From Balaenoptera acutorostrata (lineage: Eukaryota; Chordata; Mammalia; Artiodactyla; Balaenopteridae): a stretch of 64,000 nucleotides of DNA. Position 1 is the stretch's first letter. Each line of letters begins with the position of its first letter. A model generated the notes under the pieces. The model was not told the DNA's origin. It did no database searches and worked only from the letters and a program-made list of their open reading frames with translations. The DNA is taken from contig NC_080067.1 of NCBI RefSeq assembly GCF_949987535.1, positions 26,254,039-26,318,038 on the forward strand, written 5' to 3'. The translations under genes and the position numbers were made by a program. Shown one piece after another: positions 10,375-20,879 of the stretch.

Positions 10375-10800
10375 ACTAATATTAATAGTTATTATTCATA
10401 GGAATGCCTTTGCTACTACATCTTCCTTTTCAGAACATTTCCTCCAAAAACATTTACTCGATTCTCACAATAAACTTGTGAAGTAATTACTACAGAGAAC
10501 AGGGGTCGGCAAACTTTTTTTCAGTAAAGGGCCAGATGATAGTAAATATTTTAGGCTTTGCAGGCCAAGGAGCAAAACTGAGCTACCATTTTGTTTGAAA
10601 TGTTATTGTCTTTTTTACATTTTACATTTAAAAATACAGTAACCATTCTTAGCTTGCAGGCTGTACAAAAATGGGCATAGGGCTGAGTTTGGCCTGGGGG
10701 CCACAGTTTGCTGACCCCCAACATATAGTGTTATAACTGGTGACTAGGCAATGAAACTGAGGCCCAAAGAAGTGATGTGAGTCTGGATTAATCATTTTTT
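10375..10800 (-). mobile_element. Decayed MIR (antisense) split by a hAT element
   Basis: The left piece ('attctcacaataaacttgtg', 10450-10469) and right piece ('caatgaaactgaggcccaaa', 10748-10767) are successive parts of a reverse-complemented MIR. They are separated by the hAT element at 10500-10720, so the MIR is older. Confidence 0.5.
10500..10720 (+). mobile_element. Non-autonomous hAT-Charlie-type DNA transposon
   Basis: Terminal inverted repeats are clear: 'caggggtcggcaaac' at the left end and 'agtttgctgacccc' at the right. Internal landmarks are 'aaagggccagatgatagtaa', 'ttttaggctttgcaggccaa' and 'tttggcctgggggcc'. This is a widespread eutherian MER1-group element; I do not assign a subfamily. 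Flanking octamers (acagagaa and acatatag) match at only about five of eight positions, so the target duplication has decayed. Confidence 0.82.
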
Positions 10801-10859
10801 AATGAGCATAGAGGATAATATGTAGGGCTTTCAAGCTTAATAATGATGGCTCAACCTAA

Positions 10860-10974
10860 TAGTCATTCATTCATTTATCCATTACCAACAATTTACTAAG
10901 CATTTACTATGTGCTAGGCCTCATGGTAAGAAGTGGGGTGATGTGAAGAATAGTCATTTAAAGTTCTGGCTTTG
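10860..10974 (-). mobile_element. L2/MIR fragment (antisense)
   Basis: 'cattcattcatttatccatt' and 'tttactatgtgctaggcctc' match an antisense L2 3' end. It abuts the left target duplication of the L1 fragment that follows. Confidence 0.5.
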
Positions 10975-11123
10975 TACCAAGGGGCGAACGCAGGTTTGGG
11001 GGGTGGTGGTGCTGGTATGAATTGGGAGATTAGGATTGACATATATACACCAATATGTATAAAATAGATAACTAATAAGAACCTGCTGTATAAAAATAAC
11101 ATTAAATTAAATTAAAAAAACAA
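10975..11123 (+). mobile_element. Short L1 3' UTR fragment with perfect 15-bp TSD
   Basis: 'atgaattgggagattaggat', 'acatatatacaccaatatgt' and 'aatagataactaataagaac' are from the cetartiodactyl L1 3' UTR, but the normal terminal segment is missing and an A-rich tail begins early. AAAGTTCTGGCTTTG occurs at 10960-10974 and 11124-11138 and brackets the 149-bp insert exactly, which shows target-primed retrotransposition of an RNA ending prematurely. Confidence 0.85.
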
Positions 11124-11375
11124 AAAGTTCTGGCTTTGATTTAGACAGGCGTGCACTCAGACCTGCCACGTACATGCTGTGTGACCTCGGAGTTCACTTA
11201 ACATCTCTGAGCCTCAGTTTTTCTCATCTGTAAAATGGGCACACTTAGTTCACCTGTAACATACAGATATTAGCTCACTGGACTGTTGTAAATATTAAAG
11301 GAAATCATCTATGTAAAATCTTTAAAAAAATGTCTCGAATATGGTGTCCATTACATGGAAGCTAATAACAATAGT
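11124..11375 (+). mobile_element. MIR SINE, nearly full length
   Basis: Sense MIR order is visible: 'ttctggctttgatttagaca', 'catgctgtgtgacctcggag', 'gagcctcagtttttctcatc', 'tgtaaaatgggcacac' and 'tggactgttgtaaatattaa'. Its first bases form the target duplication of the L1 fragment just upstream. Confidence 0.85.
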
Positions 11376-11659
11376 AATGATACCAATAACTGTAATTTAC
11401 ATTGAACCTTCATGTAATTTACATGAACCTTCAAGGAGCTCACTGTCTAGAGAAAGAGACAAGCATAGAAACTCATAGCTGCCCAGCATATGTGATAAGA
11501 AATGCTGAGGACACAGAGGGGCTGCAAAGAGGTCAGCAGGGAGAAGCTGCTTGTGCTGTGTCTGGTGCGGTGAAGAGGGTTTGTGCCAGGAACAGACTGT
11601 GCAGAGGGAGCAGGAAGCACTGAGAAATCAAGAAGCTCTGACTGGCCGCCCACCTACCT

Positions 11660-12090
11660 CACACTGGGGAGGCCACAGTCAATGGCCAGTTTCCATAGAT
11701 GGGGAAGACGAAGCCCAGGGTGGGGAGGTCACTTGCCCAGGATCACACAGGGAGACTCATTCAGCTGTTCATTCATTCATTCATAAAATCTTTATCAGGC
11801 AGGCAAAGGGAAATGTACTTCCTATATGTGCACTGTCCAGTGGGGCAGCAGTGGGAGGGGTTCAAGGAGGGATGAGCACACAAGGAACCACACTGTAAGG
11901 TATGACCTAAAGGGAAATGCAGGTAACCTGCGGTTGGAGTGAGGAGGCAGGAGGGCAGAAACCCAACTGGGCAGAATGGGGAGAGTTAGGGACATCAGAG
12001 CCGGGCTAAGAGGACGAAGGGATTTGAAGAGGTGAGGAAGGTACTTCAGGCCTGAGCAAAAGCTGGGCTGGGGGATGCAAGGTCTGGGCA
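11660..12090 (-). mobile_element. MIR and L2 fragments (antisense)
   Basis: 'aggtcacttgcccaggatca' (11728-11747) is antisense MIR. 'cattcattcattcataaaat' starts antisense L2 sequence that probably runs to about 12085 ('ggcctgagcaaaagctggg'). The join is approximate. Confidence 0.5.
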
Positions 12091-12169
12091 TGGGCTGAAG
12101 AGAAATATCTGCAGCCCCTTTATGATAAAGAAACTCTCAGAATAGTGCCCTGCCAGGTGGTGGACACAG

Positions 12170-12375
12170 TGAGCACCCAATTCAAGGTTGGCCTCCAACC
12201 CTCCCCCTTCTCCTTGGCCTCAGCCCCTCACTCTCACCTGGACTCTCCATAGGCTGAGCTGCCCACTTTTTCCCCTCAACTCTGCCTCACACTGCTGGTT
12301 CCTAACAGCCCAGTGCCTAATGCTTCCTCCTGCAGGAAGTTCTCCCGAACTACTCCAGGACCAAGTTTAATTGTA
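12170..12375 (+). mobile_element. Possible L2 fragment
   Basis: 'cccagtgcctaatgcttcct' and 'aagttctcccgaactactcc' resemble L2 3' sequence. It is strongly diverged. Confidence 0.38.
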
Positions 12376-13520
12376 GTACATGAGCCAACTGAATGGGAGC
12401 AGGCCCTGTCCTGGCAGCCACGTTCCTGGAAGGGGTTGTGCCCCTGGATAGCCACCCCCCACCCAGATCCTGACTTGAGTGATTACATGGGCACCCCCTG
12501 TTCCCATCTCTTTTCCTTAACCAAACCTATGGGAGTCCTTAATCAAGAAGTTTGTTTGAAGGATTAGTTGAGAATGAAACTACATTGTGTAATAAATTCT
12601 GTTTACTAAACCGCTATTATAATCATAGCATGCATGTACGCATGTATCTGCATAACAAATTCGCAGAAAGAATTCACGTTTAAGTCCAACTATCATGTTG
12701 GACTCATATTACCCGCAGTCCTTTCTCATCAGAGAAGTGGCGAGATCCTTAGCTAGGTATAGCGAGGTATGTGTCAGTCCACACCCTGTCCAGATCCCCT
12801 TCTTTGTCTTCTCTTACTGTGTCTTTTGTGTCAGCCACTGAGCTTTGTCTGCACCCCGAGCGGCCCCCCATCCCACCTCGCTGTGTCATGAAGGGGCTGC
12901 GGAGACGTCTGTCTCTGTTGATCATGGCTGTGTTCTATCACACTAGTGATTTCCCTGTAATTTGGTTTGCATGGACATGTGCCGTTCTAGAATTTGACAT
13001 GAGCAAACTTGCGTGCTGAAGCTCTCAGGGAAAGTTTTCTCTCTCCTCTCCTGTGATAATAAGGTGTCTATTCGTGGTTGGAAGAATGCCACATGGGATG
13101 ATGGTTTTGTGTATAGCCTTGCCTTTTGAGAGAACTTCCAAATTGTGAACAACTTGCAGATGTTTCCTCTGGTTGCTCACAAAACTACAGTTTTGGCTTC
13201 CTCACTGGGAGCTGTTGCCCAGAAAGCAGCCTTCCCGCTCTACCCCTCTACCTTTCATCAGCTATATATGATTTGCTGTTTATCTCTGGAGGTAGGGTCC
13301 CAAAATCTACAGTTTAGTAAATACATCAAGGTAGCTTTATGCATAATATATAGAAACCAAAGACCTTGACACAAGACTGAGCCAATATTAGTCCCTCGGT
13401 GAAATACTGTAGTTGAGAATTTTATGGTCTTTACTGGATCTTTGATGCTAATTAACAACCTTCAGACCCAAATCCCTGTAAGGACTGTCTCGCCTGCCTC
13501 CCTTCCTTCTGCCTTTTTTC
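12376..13520. other. Unique sequence, no gene recognised
   Basis: No repeat family is clear. Short frames (for example 12771-13019) show no protein family signature. A compact AT/GC-balanced segment around 12600-12800 carries 'gcatgcatgtacgcatgtat', a short alternating purine-pyrimidine run. Confidence 0.4.
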
Positions 13521-13524
13521 TTTC

Positions 13525-13770
13525 TTTTAGCATTTACTAAATTCTTCCTGGGTACCAAGAATGCAGGAATGAAAACTCCCCAGCTCTATCTTACAGAGTT
13601 GGCATTGGGCAGTACAGACAAGGAGACCTGTGTATGCAATACTAGGTAATCAGTGCAATTATAGAGGCCAGCCTGGGCTCACCTGGGTAATGGGGCCTCT
13701 GAAGTGGCTTTCCAGAGAAGGGGTGTTGGAGATGGGTCTGCAGGATGTGTAGGAGCAGGGTAGGTCCATG
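13525..13770 (-). mobile_element. LINE L2 fragment (antisense)
   Basis: 'agcatttactaaattcttcc', 'caagaatgcaggaatgaaaa' and 'cttacagagttggcattggg' follow the antisense L2 3' end order. Confidence 0.5.
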
Positions 13771-13794
13771 CAGAGCTGAGGGGGATCCTCGGAC

Positions 13795-14325
13795 AGGGCT
13801 ACTCATGTTCTTTGGTCTTGGGACCTCTTTGCACTCTTTAAAAATTATTGAGGACCACGAAGAACCTATTTATGTAGGTTCTATCTATCAACGCTTACCT
13901 TATTAGAATGAAAACTGACCTATTTTAGAAATATTTATTCATTCAACAATAATCAACCCGTTAGATGTGAACATAAATAACATCTTTGCTGAAGATTTTA
14001 TGTTCTATATTGTTCAAAACAAACTGAATCCAGTGAGGAGACTGGCACTGCTTTACCTGATGGCGAATTTCTTTTAAGATCTAGCTTAATAGAAGACAGC
14101 AGAATTCTCATGGCTGCTTTTTCATTCGATCTGTTGTAATATTACACCTCGTAGCTTTTGTAAAACTTGGCTGTGTATTCATGAGTTAGTAGAAGTGAAA
14201 AAGACAAAAACACCTTCATGAAATTATGAAAATAGTTTTGAGTTCATGGGCTCTTCCTCCAAAGGGTCACAGGGAACCCCAGGGGTCCCTGGATTGCCCT
14301 TGGAGAATCTCTGTTTTGGAGACAA
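13795..14325 (+). mobile_element. Old hAT-type DNA transposon (subfamily not assigned)
   Basis: 'cctctttgcactctttaaaa', 'attattgaggaccacgaaga', 'cttaatagaagacagcagaa' and 'aggggtccctggattgccct' match a widespread eutherian DNA transposon whose consensus reads 'acctctttacactcttaaaaattattgaggacc ... ggggtccctgga'. There is no transposase frame. Confidence 0.55.
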
Positions 14326-14439
14326 AAAGGTCAAGGATGTATGACTGGCTAAATTGCTAGGCGTTGGGCTTCTGTTCTACAAGCAGGGCACCAAGTGCTT
14401 TTCCTGGAGGCTCCCCCCAACCCCTGCTCAGCAGGGCAA

Positions 14440-15260
14440 ATGGGGAACGTACTCAACGTACTCTTCCTCCAACGCTTACAGAAATTGTTTTGGGGAAGAG
14501 CCTTTGCTATTATGGTACTCAGACTTCTGCAAAAGAGGCCTGTTTTTAAAGCAAATACATTTTTAAGAAGGCATATGTAAAAATATTCTGTGCATGGACT
14601 GGACTTTGTTTTCCATCAATAACAGAGTTTCTATGCTATTATAGAGAAGAGCATTAACATTTATTTGATTAAAAAGCCACTAGGCCCACATCTTAATATT
14701 TCGAACATTGTGATCATTTAAGGCTTGGTTGGTTTTTGCTAGCTTTCGTAGTTTTTTTTTTTTTTTTCCTCCAAAAGCAAAAAGAGAAAAAGAATCCCAT
14801 ACTCAGAGCCACGACTGTTAATTGCAAGCCTGGGTGAGCTGTCAGAAGGCCCCTGACCTTGGAGACCACTTGTTAGCTGTGTTGACATACAGGGGCCATA
14901 TTTATGAGCTACATAATTGAATAAAGATGGGTTTAGAGATGGAAAAAAAGAATGCCAGCGAAAACGGTGAATAACTGTATTCATGTGGCTCCCTTGGGAT
15001 CGGGCTTGTTTTCTGCTTCCTTGCTATTAATGAAAAGAAATCCAATTTGTTCTACATGGTGAGATTTGTAATTTAGATGCTTATTAATTCTGGCTTCGCA
15101 TAGGAGCTCTTTGAAAAATATCGTCTTCAAAGCATTTACCCTCAAAGGCCAGCAGACCTTCACTGAAAACAAGCCGAACACGTGTGGCTAAAATGTTTTC
15201 TGTGTTTAACACAAGCTTATCAAGTACCTGGCATGTGGAAAACCCTGATCTAGACGTTGC
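14440..15260. promoter_or_regulatory. Candidate conserved non-coding region
   Basis: A repeat-poor, AT-rich stretch with low apparent decay. It includes 'gaataactgtattcatgtgg' (14968-14987), 'gctattaatgaaaag' (15022-15036) and 'gatgcttattaattctggct' (15077-15096). A T14 run at 14753-14768 is the only low-complexity interruption. It ends in a small CpG-bearing segment (15290-15330) with CCTAGCGC twice. Enhancer function is an inference; no conservation test was possible. Confidence 0.32.
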
Positions 15261-15799
15261 GGAGGTTGGAGGTATAGCAAGAGCGTACCTAGCGCTGCCC
15301 ACCTGCCGGCGGGGGGTGGTGCCTAGCGCACCGTCCAATGGGGGGCAAGGCAGATACATAGAGCAGACAGAGGAGTGTTTCCCTATGAAGGCCGGGTGGT
15401 GGAGAAATGGTAGCTTATGGGGGGATGGTGTGAGCCCAGTGTGGAAGCAGGTGGGCTAGGTTTCCAAATGAGGATGCCAGCATCCTGGCATGAGCAAGGG
15501 GTGTGCCTGCCTTAGCGAGGCTGTCAGTCCCGGAAATGGTGCTGGACTGTGATTCCTCAGCCACTACTGAAGCCCCAGGCTCTGTCCAGCCCTGAAATGC
15601 ACACAGCAGGGGAGGCTAGAGCAAGCGCAAGGTCTCCACCATTGAAGGGTATGTGATCTTGTTGGGGATGCAGATGAACGCGGCGCGGAGGTGGGGGGAA
15701 GATGGCAGGAAAGCCTGGGGCCTTCTTGGAAAATGCAGGCCTCAGGTAGGCAGTTTAGGTTCTAAATGTTCACAAGAGGAAACAAGAGTGTGAGCATGT

Positions 15800-15980
15800 A
15801 TGAGTTCAGCCATTCATTCAGCAGGTATTTCATAAGTGCGTATTTGGCGCCAAGCCTACCACTAGGCTTGGGGAATGAGAGGGCATTAGCTGTGCTCCCC
15901 TTCATTCAGAGACTGGCATCTTTTTCTCCCATGTGCCTGGTAAGATGTTGAATACACAGTAGGTGCTCAGTTAGTGTTTC
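15800..15980. mobile_element. Two short L2 pieces in opposite orientation
   Basis: 'gccattcattcagcaggtat' (15809-15828) reads as antisense L2. 'tgaatacacagtaggtgctc' (15949-15968) and 'agttagtgtttcactgactt' read as a sense L2 3' tail. They are probably independent relics. Confidence 0.5.
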
Positions 15981-15984
15981 ACTG

Positions 15985-16135
15985 ACTTGGATCCAAACGA
16001 AAGGTCGGGCTCTGGTCTCAGCTCTGCCGTTTCCCAACCTCGCCATCTTTGACAAGTCATTTAGCTCCTTCGGACAATTTTTCATTTATAAAAGAGGGAT
16101 AATCTCTAAATAATTCTTCCAGGATTTTTTTTCAG
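15985..16135 (+). mobile_element. MIR SINE
   Basis: 'tcgggctctggtctcagctc', 'ttgacaagtcatttagctcc' and 'ttcatttataaaagagggat' are sense MIR landmarks in order. Confidence 0.65.
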
Positions 16136-16559
16136 GTGTAATTATAATAACATCCTTTCAGCATAGAGCTTTCTACAGTTTACAAAACATGTTTACTTCC
16201 AAATTTTAAAATGAATCCAGTTGAAAGTCAAGTGGGGCAGGCGAAGTAGGTCTCTAGAGATGTCTACAAAGGGTGTCAGAGCAAATCTGAGCCTGAAGGA
16301 CCATTTAGTGTCCCAGCTTGGGCCTTGGCCATTGTAACTTGGCTCCATTAACTCGGATGTTCTAAAGGAGGGAACACTGCCCTGTGTCCTAGGAGGTGTC
16401 AACCCTCTCTGGCTGGATGTGTGAGGAGACCAGCCGTGACCAAGAACCCCACTCTGGCCTTACACAGAGTCACCTTCACAAGGCAGGGCATGTGGCCTTG
16501 GCACCGTGAGAATCCAGAATCTTGGGGAAAATGAGGTCCACAGCAGTGCCTGCCACTCT

Positions 16560-16700
16560 TTCTCTTCAATTTTAAGTGAGTTACTTCTTTCTCTGAGCCT
16601 CGTCTTCTTTATCTTTGAAATGGTGATCAGAAACCCTACTCATTAGGAGAATTGTATGGATTAAATGGCCAATATATGTAAAGCTCAGAAAAGGATATAA
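16560..16700 (+). mobile_element. MIR SINE 3' half
   Basis: 'tctgagcctcgtcttcttta', 'cattaggagaattgtatgga' and 'taaatggccaatatatgtaa' fit the MIR core and 3' part. Confidence 0.62.
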
Positions 16701-17290
16701 GCAACCTGGGTGGTGACCTCGGAAATTGACAGGAAGAAGATTGAATGGCTCCAGACTGTAACTACATGAGACTTCATTTCTCTGAATTTTCTGATAACTG
16801 TGGCTAACCTCAAAGCCCTTTGTGTTTTTTTCTTCATCCCTAACAATCTTCCCAAATGCTGGGTTCGGTTCCAAATGGAGTCCTTTGCTGACGGTGGGGC
16901 TCTGACTTAAGCCCCTGTTGGAGGTTTGGGTGCTGCCACTGGCCCTCTGGGGCCGTGGTGATGGAGACAGGGGACCCCTCTAACCTCCTGGAGCCAGCGC
17001 AGGGGCAGGGGTGTTGTGGAAAGAGAGCTGGCTTTGCATCCAGGCAGATCTGAGTCCCTACCCAACCCCACCACTCAGTAGGTGTGTCATAAGAGGCTAA
17101 CCTGTCTGTCTCCTCAGGTTAGAAAAGCTGACAATGTACTTTCCATGCCTAATGGTATAAACCCAAAGAAAAATGATCTCTATCAAGTGCCTCGTGCCCC
17201 ACATGTCTGTAAGTAGTAAGCGATGCATAATAGTCTGCTTCCCCCTGAAGGGCAGAATCAGGTGAGCTGTGTCACACACGTGCACGTGCG

Positions 17291-17291
<1 letters not shown>

Positions 17292-17323
<32 letters not shown>
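17292..17323. repeat. (CA)n microsatellite
   Basis: About 16 uninterrupted CA units follow an alternating 'acacgtgcacgtgcgccc' segment. The whole block is an alternating purine-pyrimidine tract with Z-DNA potential. Confidence 0.95.
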
Positions 17324-17325
<2 letters not shown>

Positions 17326-17329
17326 GTGC

Positions 17330-17899
17330 ACGACGCCCCCTCCCTCCCCATTTCCAGTGCTGAACACGGGGCAGCCTCTCCGCTCTACGCTGAGGACCTT
17401 ATAAATGGATTCAAGCTGTCACCACAAAAGCCAGGGTCAAAAGGGGCTTCATCTGTATAGTAGTAGCCGGATATGCTCACCTCCAATAGGAGCTGAAATT
17501 AGAAATCGCATCTCTTAATACGTCTAGAAACCTGAAACAGATTCCTTTAAACTCTGTTGTCTCTAGAGAATACCTTCTAAAATCCTTTGGTCACTGTTTG
17601 CAAGCGTGGTGGGGTGAAGGTATTCGGGGCCCTGGCCTCCTAAAGGAAAGTAGACTCTTCCTCTTGTTTCCTTTACATCACCGCAAGCTAGGCCAGAAAC
17701 CGTGGGAGGAGAGGGGGAGGGGAGCAGAGTCAGGGCGCAGGGAGAGGTGACCAGGCCCTCAGGTGGTGCCCCAAGAGGAGGCCAAGGGGAGGCCAAGGAG
17801 GCCTTGGTGAGCCAGCCTCACCATTCCAGAAAGCCACGTCCGCATCAGCCAGCACAGGCAACACGCTCGCAGGGCCAAAGAAGAACGCAGGAGGCCCTA
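17330..17899. other. Unique sequence
   Basis: Nothing recognisable. It is purine-rich at 17700-17810 ('ggaggagagggggaggggag'), without a clear repeat unit. Confidence 0.4.
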
Positions 17900-18170
17900 A
17901 ACCAAGACCGTGAAGCCATGGAAACCCAGATTCTTGAAAAATATTTTAGGAGAACAAAATACGTCCGATATTTTGTTAAGTAAAAAAAAAAGCAAGCCAG
18001 GGGATTGTATGTACAATCTGACCATGGATTAGTTTTTTTTTTTTAACGCACAGAACAAAGCCTGGCAGGATAGACACCATAAACTGATGGATGACTTTTT
18101 AGTTTTTTCTTTATACTTCTCTGTCTTTCCAAGGATCTTTGCAGTGAGCATATGCTACTTTTACAGTCAG
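17900..18170 (+). mobile_element. Possible old L1 3' end
   Basis: 'ggattgtatgtacaatctga', internal A/T runs and 'aactgatggatgactttt' resemble the 3' end of an ancient L1ME-type element. The call is tentative. Confidence 0.42.
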
Positions 18171-18269
18171 GGAGGGGATGGTGCTTTGAAGTGTCCATCT
18201 CTCTGCTTGCACTAAGAGCGGGAGGTGGAGACCGCAGTCATCCCCACACCCATCAGTTGCTCACGATGT

Positions 18270-18560
18270 GCTTCTCCCCACCTCAGAGAGTTCTCCTTTC
18301 TACACAAATCCAGATCCTATTCATCTTCCAAGACCCAGTCTCCGCCAGACTGCCCTTGCCAAATAGGCTCACAGCACGCTTTCCGGGCACCACCGTGATT
18401 TCACGGGACTCCCATCGTGTTAGTGATGAACGCCAAGTGCCTAGGCCAGTTCTGTGCATGCAGCCGGCGCTCATCAGTACCCTGAATCGATGACCCAAGT
18501 GCCATGGAGAATCCCTCCTGTTCTAATTGTTTCCCTTTGTTACAAACACTTACCGTGACC
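18270..18560 (+). mobile_element. Possible L2 3' fragment
   Basis: 'attcatcttccaagacccag' followed by 'tctccgccagactgccctt' fits the L2 stretch (catccttcaggtctcagctc ... gccttccctga). It is diverged. Confidence 0.45.
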
Positions 18561-18634
18561 TCTCCCATTAGAAGATACAGTCCTTCCCCACAGCATCACC
18601 CCTCTAAGAGGACGGCAGCATGTTCAGGCTTTAC

Positions 18635-18775
18635 TGCCAACCCTCCTGGCTCCATCGTCCACTGACCCTGACTCCACCTCTTTGCGGTCTTGGGCAAATT
18701 GCTGAAACTCTGAGTCTCTGTTTCTACCTCTGTCAAATGGAAGCAAAATACAGAATCTGATTTGCAGGACTTGAG
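18635..18775 (+). mobile_element. MIR SINE core
   Basis: 'tcttgggcaaattgctgaaa', 'ctctgagtctctgtttctac' and 'ctctgtcaaatggaagcaaa' follow the MIR core order. Confidence 0.65.
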
Positions 18776-18779
18776 AGTG

Positions 18780-19360
18780 AGACAAAATGAATGTACTGAG
18801 AACAACGCGGGCCTCACACATTTTTGTCCCCCTCCCCCTCTGTGTGCTACTCTTGCTCTACCGAGACAGCTGGGTTTCCCCGGGTCACTTCGCCTGCTCC
18901 AGACCCACAATCCTGTCACTGCTCGGCCTCTGCTCTCAGCACCCACAGACTGTGGCTTTTCCAGCAAATTTATGTCTCAGTTGGCGAAGTGGCTTTCTAC
19001 CGACTCAGGGCAGTTTGTTCCATTCCCATCAGATCTCTGGTGTTCTGGGATCCCTTTGGGGGTTTTTGTTTCTGTTTCTTTATTTTTTCATTTCTGTTGT
19101 TTCTATATGAGCATCACGGAGTAACTCAGAGTCCCTTGCCCTGTGGAACGTCTCCCCAATCCTCTCCAATGAGCCAACTGCGACTTCCCCATGGGACCCC
19201 ATGCTGCCACTCCTCCCACCCTCCTTGCTCTTCCCCCTGGGGACTCCTGGCCCCTGTGTTTCCCTGACCCCTTCAGCAGGGCATAGACTCTGCCTCTGAC
19301 AAGCCCGCCTCCATGCCTCACTCCCCCATGATGCACAAACAGAACGGTGAGGCTGATCAT
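18780..19360. other. Unique C/T-rich sequence
   Basis: Frames of up to 147 codons (18824-19267) exist because stop-poor C/T-rich sequence is present. No protein family is recognised, and no splice context supports an exon. Confidence 0.4.
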
Positions 19361-19364
19361 CTCT

Positions 19365-19505
19365 ATACAGTCCCCTCAGGGCTGGGCATAAGGTGTGAGG
19401 TATACAGTGAGTGCTCAGCCGTGCTTAGTCACGTCCATGGGACCATGCCTGATTTGGGGCAAGGCATGGAGTGAGTGCCTGTTAAATATTTGCTGACTGA
19501 ATATT
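19365..19505 (+). mobile_element. L2 3' end fragment
   Basis: 'agggctgggcataaggtgtg' and 'tgttaaatatttgctgactg' match the L2 3' tail. Confidence 0.45.
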
Positions 19506-19509
19506 TGTT

Positions 19510-20875
19510 TTTTTTAATTGGTTCATTGTGTCTCGCTCCTTCATCCTTCCCAGCATTTCCTCTGTCTTGCTGAAATCAACTTCCCTAAAATGGCCAGACC
19601 CTAGTTTGTGAATTTTATGCTTTCCTCCACCATTCATGGGAGCAGAAGGGTCTCAGCCCTTTCTACTTCTGGCTTCTGGTATATTAAAAAATACAGCAAT
19701 GCCAAACCCATTAGAAATACCATGGTGCGTTTAAATGATTACATTTAACAATTCGAGTCATGTGGTGAAGGCTTCCTTTGAAGTCTTTTGGGGTGTCCCT
19801 TTAACATGATCTACAGGTATAACCATGCAGACCAAACATCAAGTCTCAAGGCTCTTCTTGAAGGTGAGAAGTGGACCAAAGGACCTCCACCCCAGCCCTG
19901 TGATAGACCCCCATCCCCCGCATTTGCTGAACTTTGAACCTGTCAACTTCATCTTGGGCTTTTTGGAAACGTGCGCCCAGGGAGTGGCCGTCCACATTGG
20001 AGTTGGTTCTTTGCATCAATAGAAGGCTACAGACCCCTCAATTCTGGAACACTAATGGCACCAATATCAACCCAGGAGCCAGACAAGCTAGAACTGGAGG
20101 ATGAGCACAGGCTTCGGGGCCAGAGGGCCTCAGATGCCCAGGGCTGCTCCGCTCCTGTTAGATGTCAGGACCCAGACAAGTCACTCACCACAACACAGCT
20201 GTGAGGATCACCAGCTCAACTCAGTCAGCGCTGCTCAACACTGCGGAAGGAAAGGCGGGTGAAGGGCTGGCGCATAGTAGGCTCACCATAAATGACCCCG
20301 ATGGTTGCCAATCCTTTGCAGTCCCTCCTGGAATGGACGCTGCATTCTGATAGATAAATGTGGTCTTGCTGGAAGATCCTGGATGTCCTCTGGGAGAGCC
20401 TACCTAGTTAATTCTGGCAAGCATATTTGCAGTGAATGAATGCAATTCGAAATCATTGTGTGGGAGGTGTTGAAATCAGATCAGTCGGCCTTCCCCAAGG
20501 GAACCGGTGAATTTTTCAAAACCTCCCTGCTCGTTTCTCAGCCAGCTGGAGTGCTGCATGTTCCGTGTTGACAGAAGCCCCTCATCATACGGCGCCAAAT
20601 TATTCAACAGTGTTTAACATTTCAGAAGCACAATCCTCACTCCAGTTTTGTGCTAAGCCATACAGCATTCTCGGAAAATCAATATGCATGTCAGATCCCT
20701 TCTCTCCCTACCCCATCCCACTACTTTCCTAAGCACCACCCTAACATAGATGTAAAGGCAAATTCTCCACTAAAAGCTAGTTCCTAACTGGACTGGCCTA
20801 TGCAGAATAGGGGAGTCACGTCCTGATTTAACTTTTACTGGCTGTGTGGTCTTTGAGCCGTGGTTGTATTCATGA
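19510..20875. other. Unique sequence, possible weak MIR near 20.1 kb
   Basis: 20090-20260 has faint MIR spacing ('ggatgagcacaggcttcggg', 'ccagacaagtcactcacc') but is too decayed to call. No exon is recognised. Confidence 0.35.
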
Positions 20876-20879
20876 TTCA

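Noticed and set aside
17292..17323. CRISPR-like or satellite array
   Set aside because: It is a simple CA dinucleotide run with no spacer structure.
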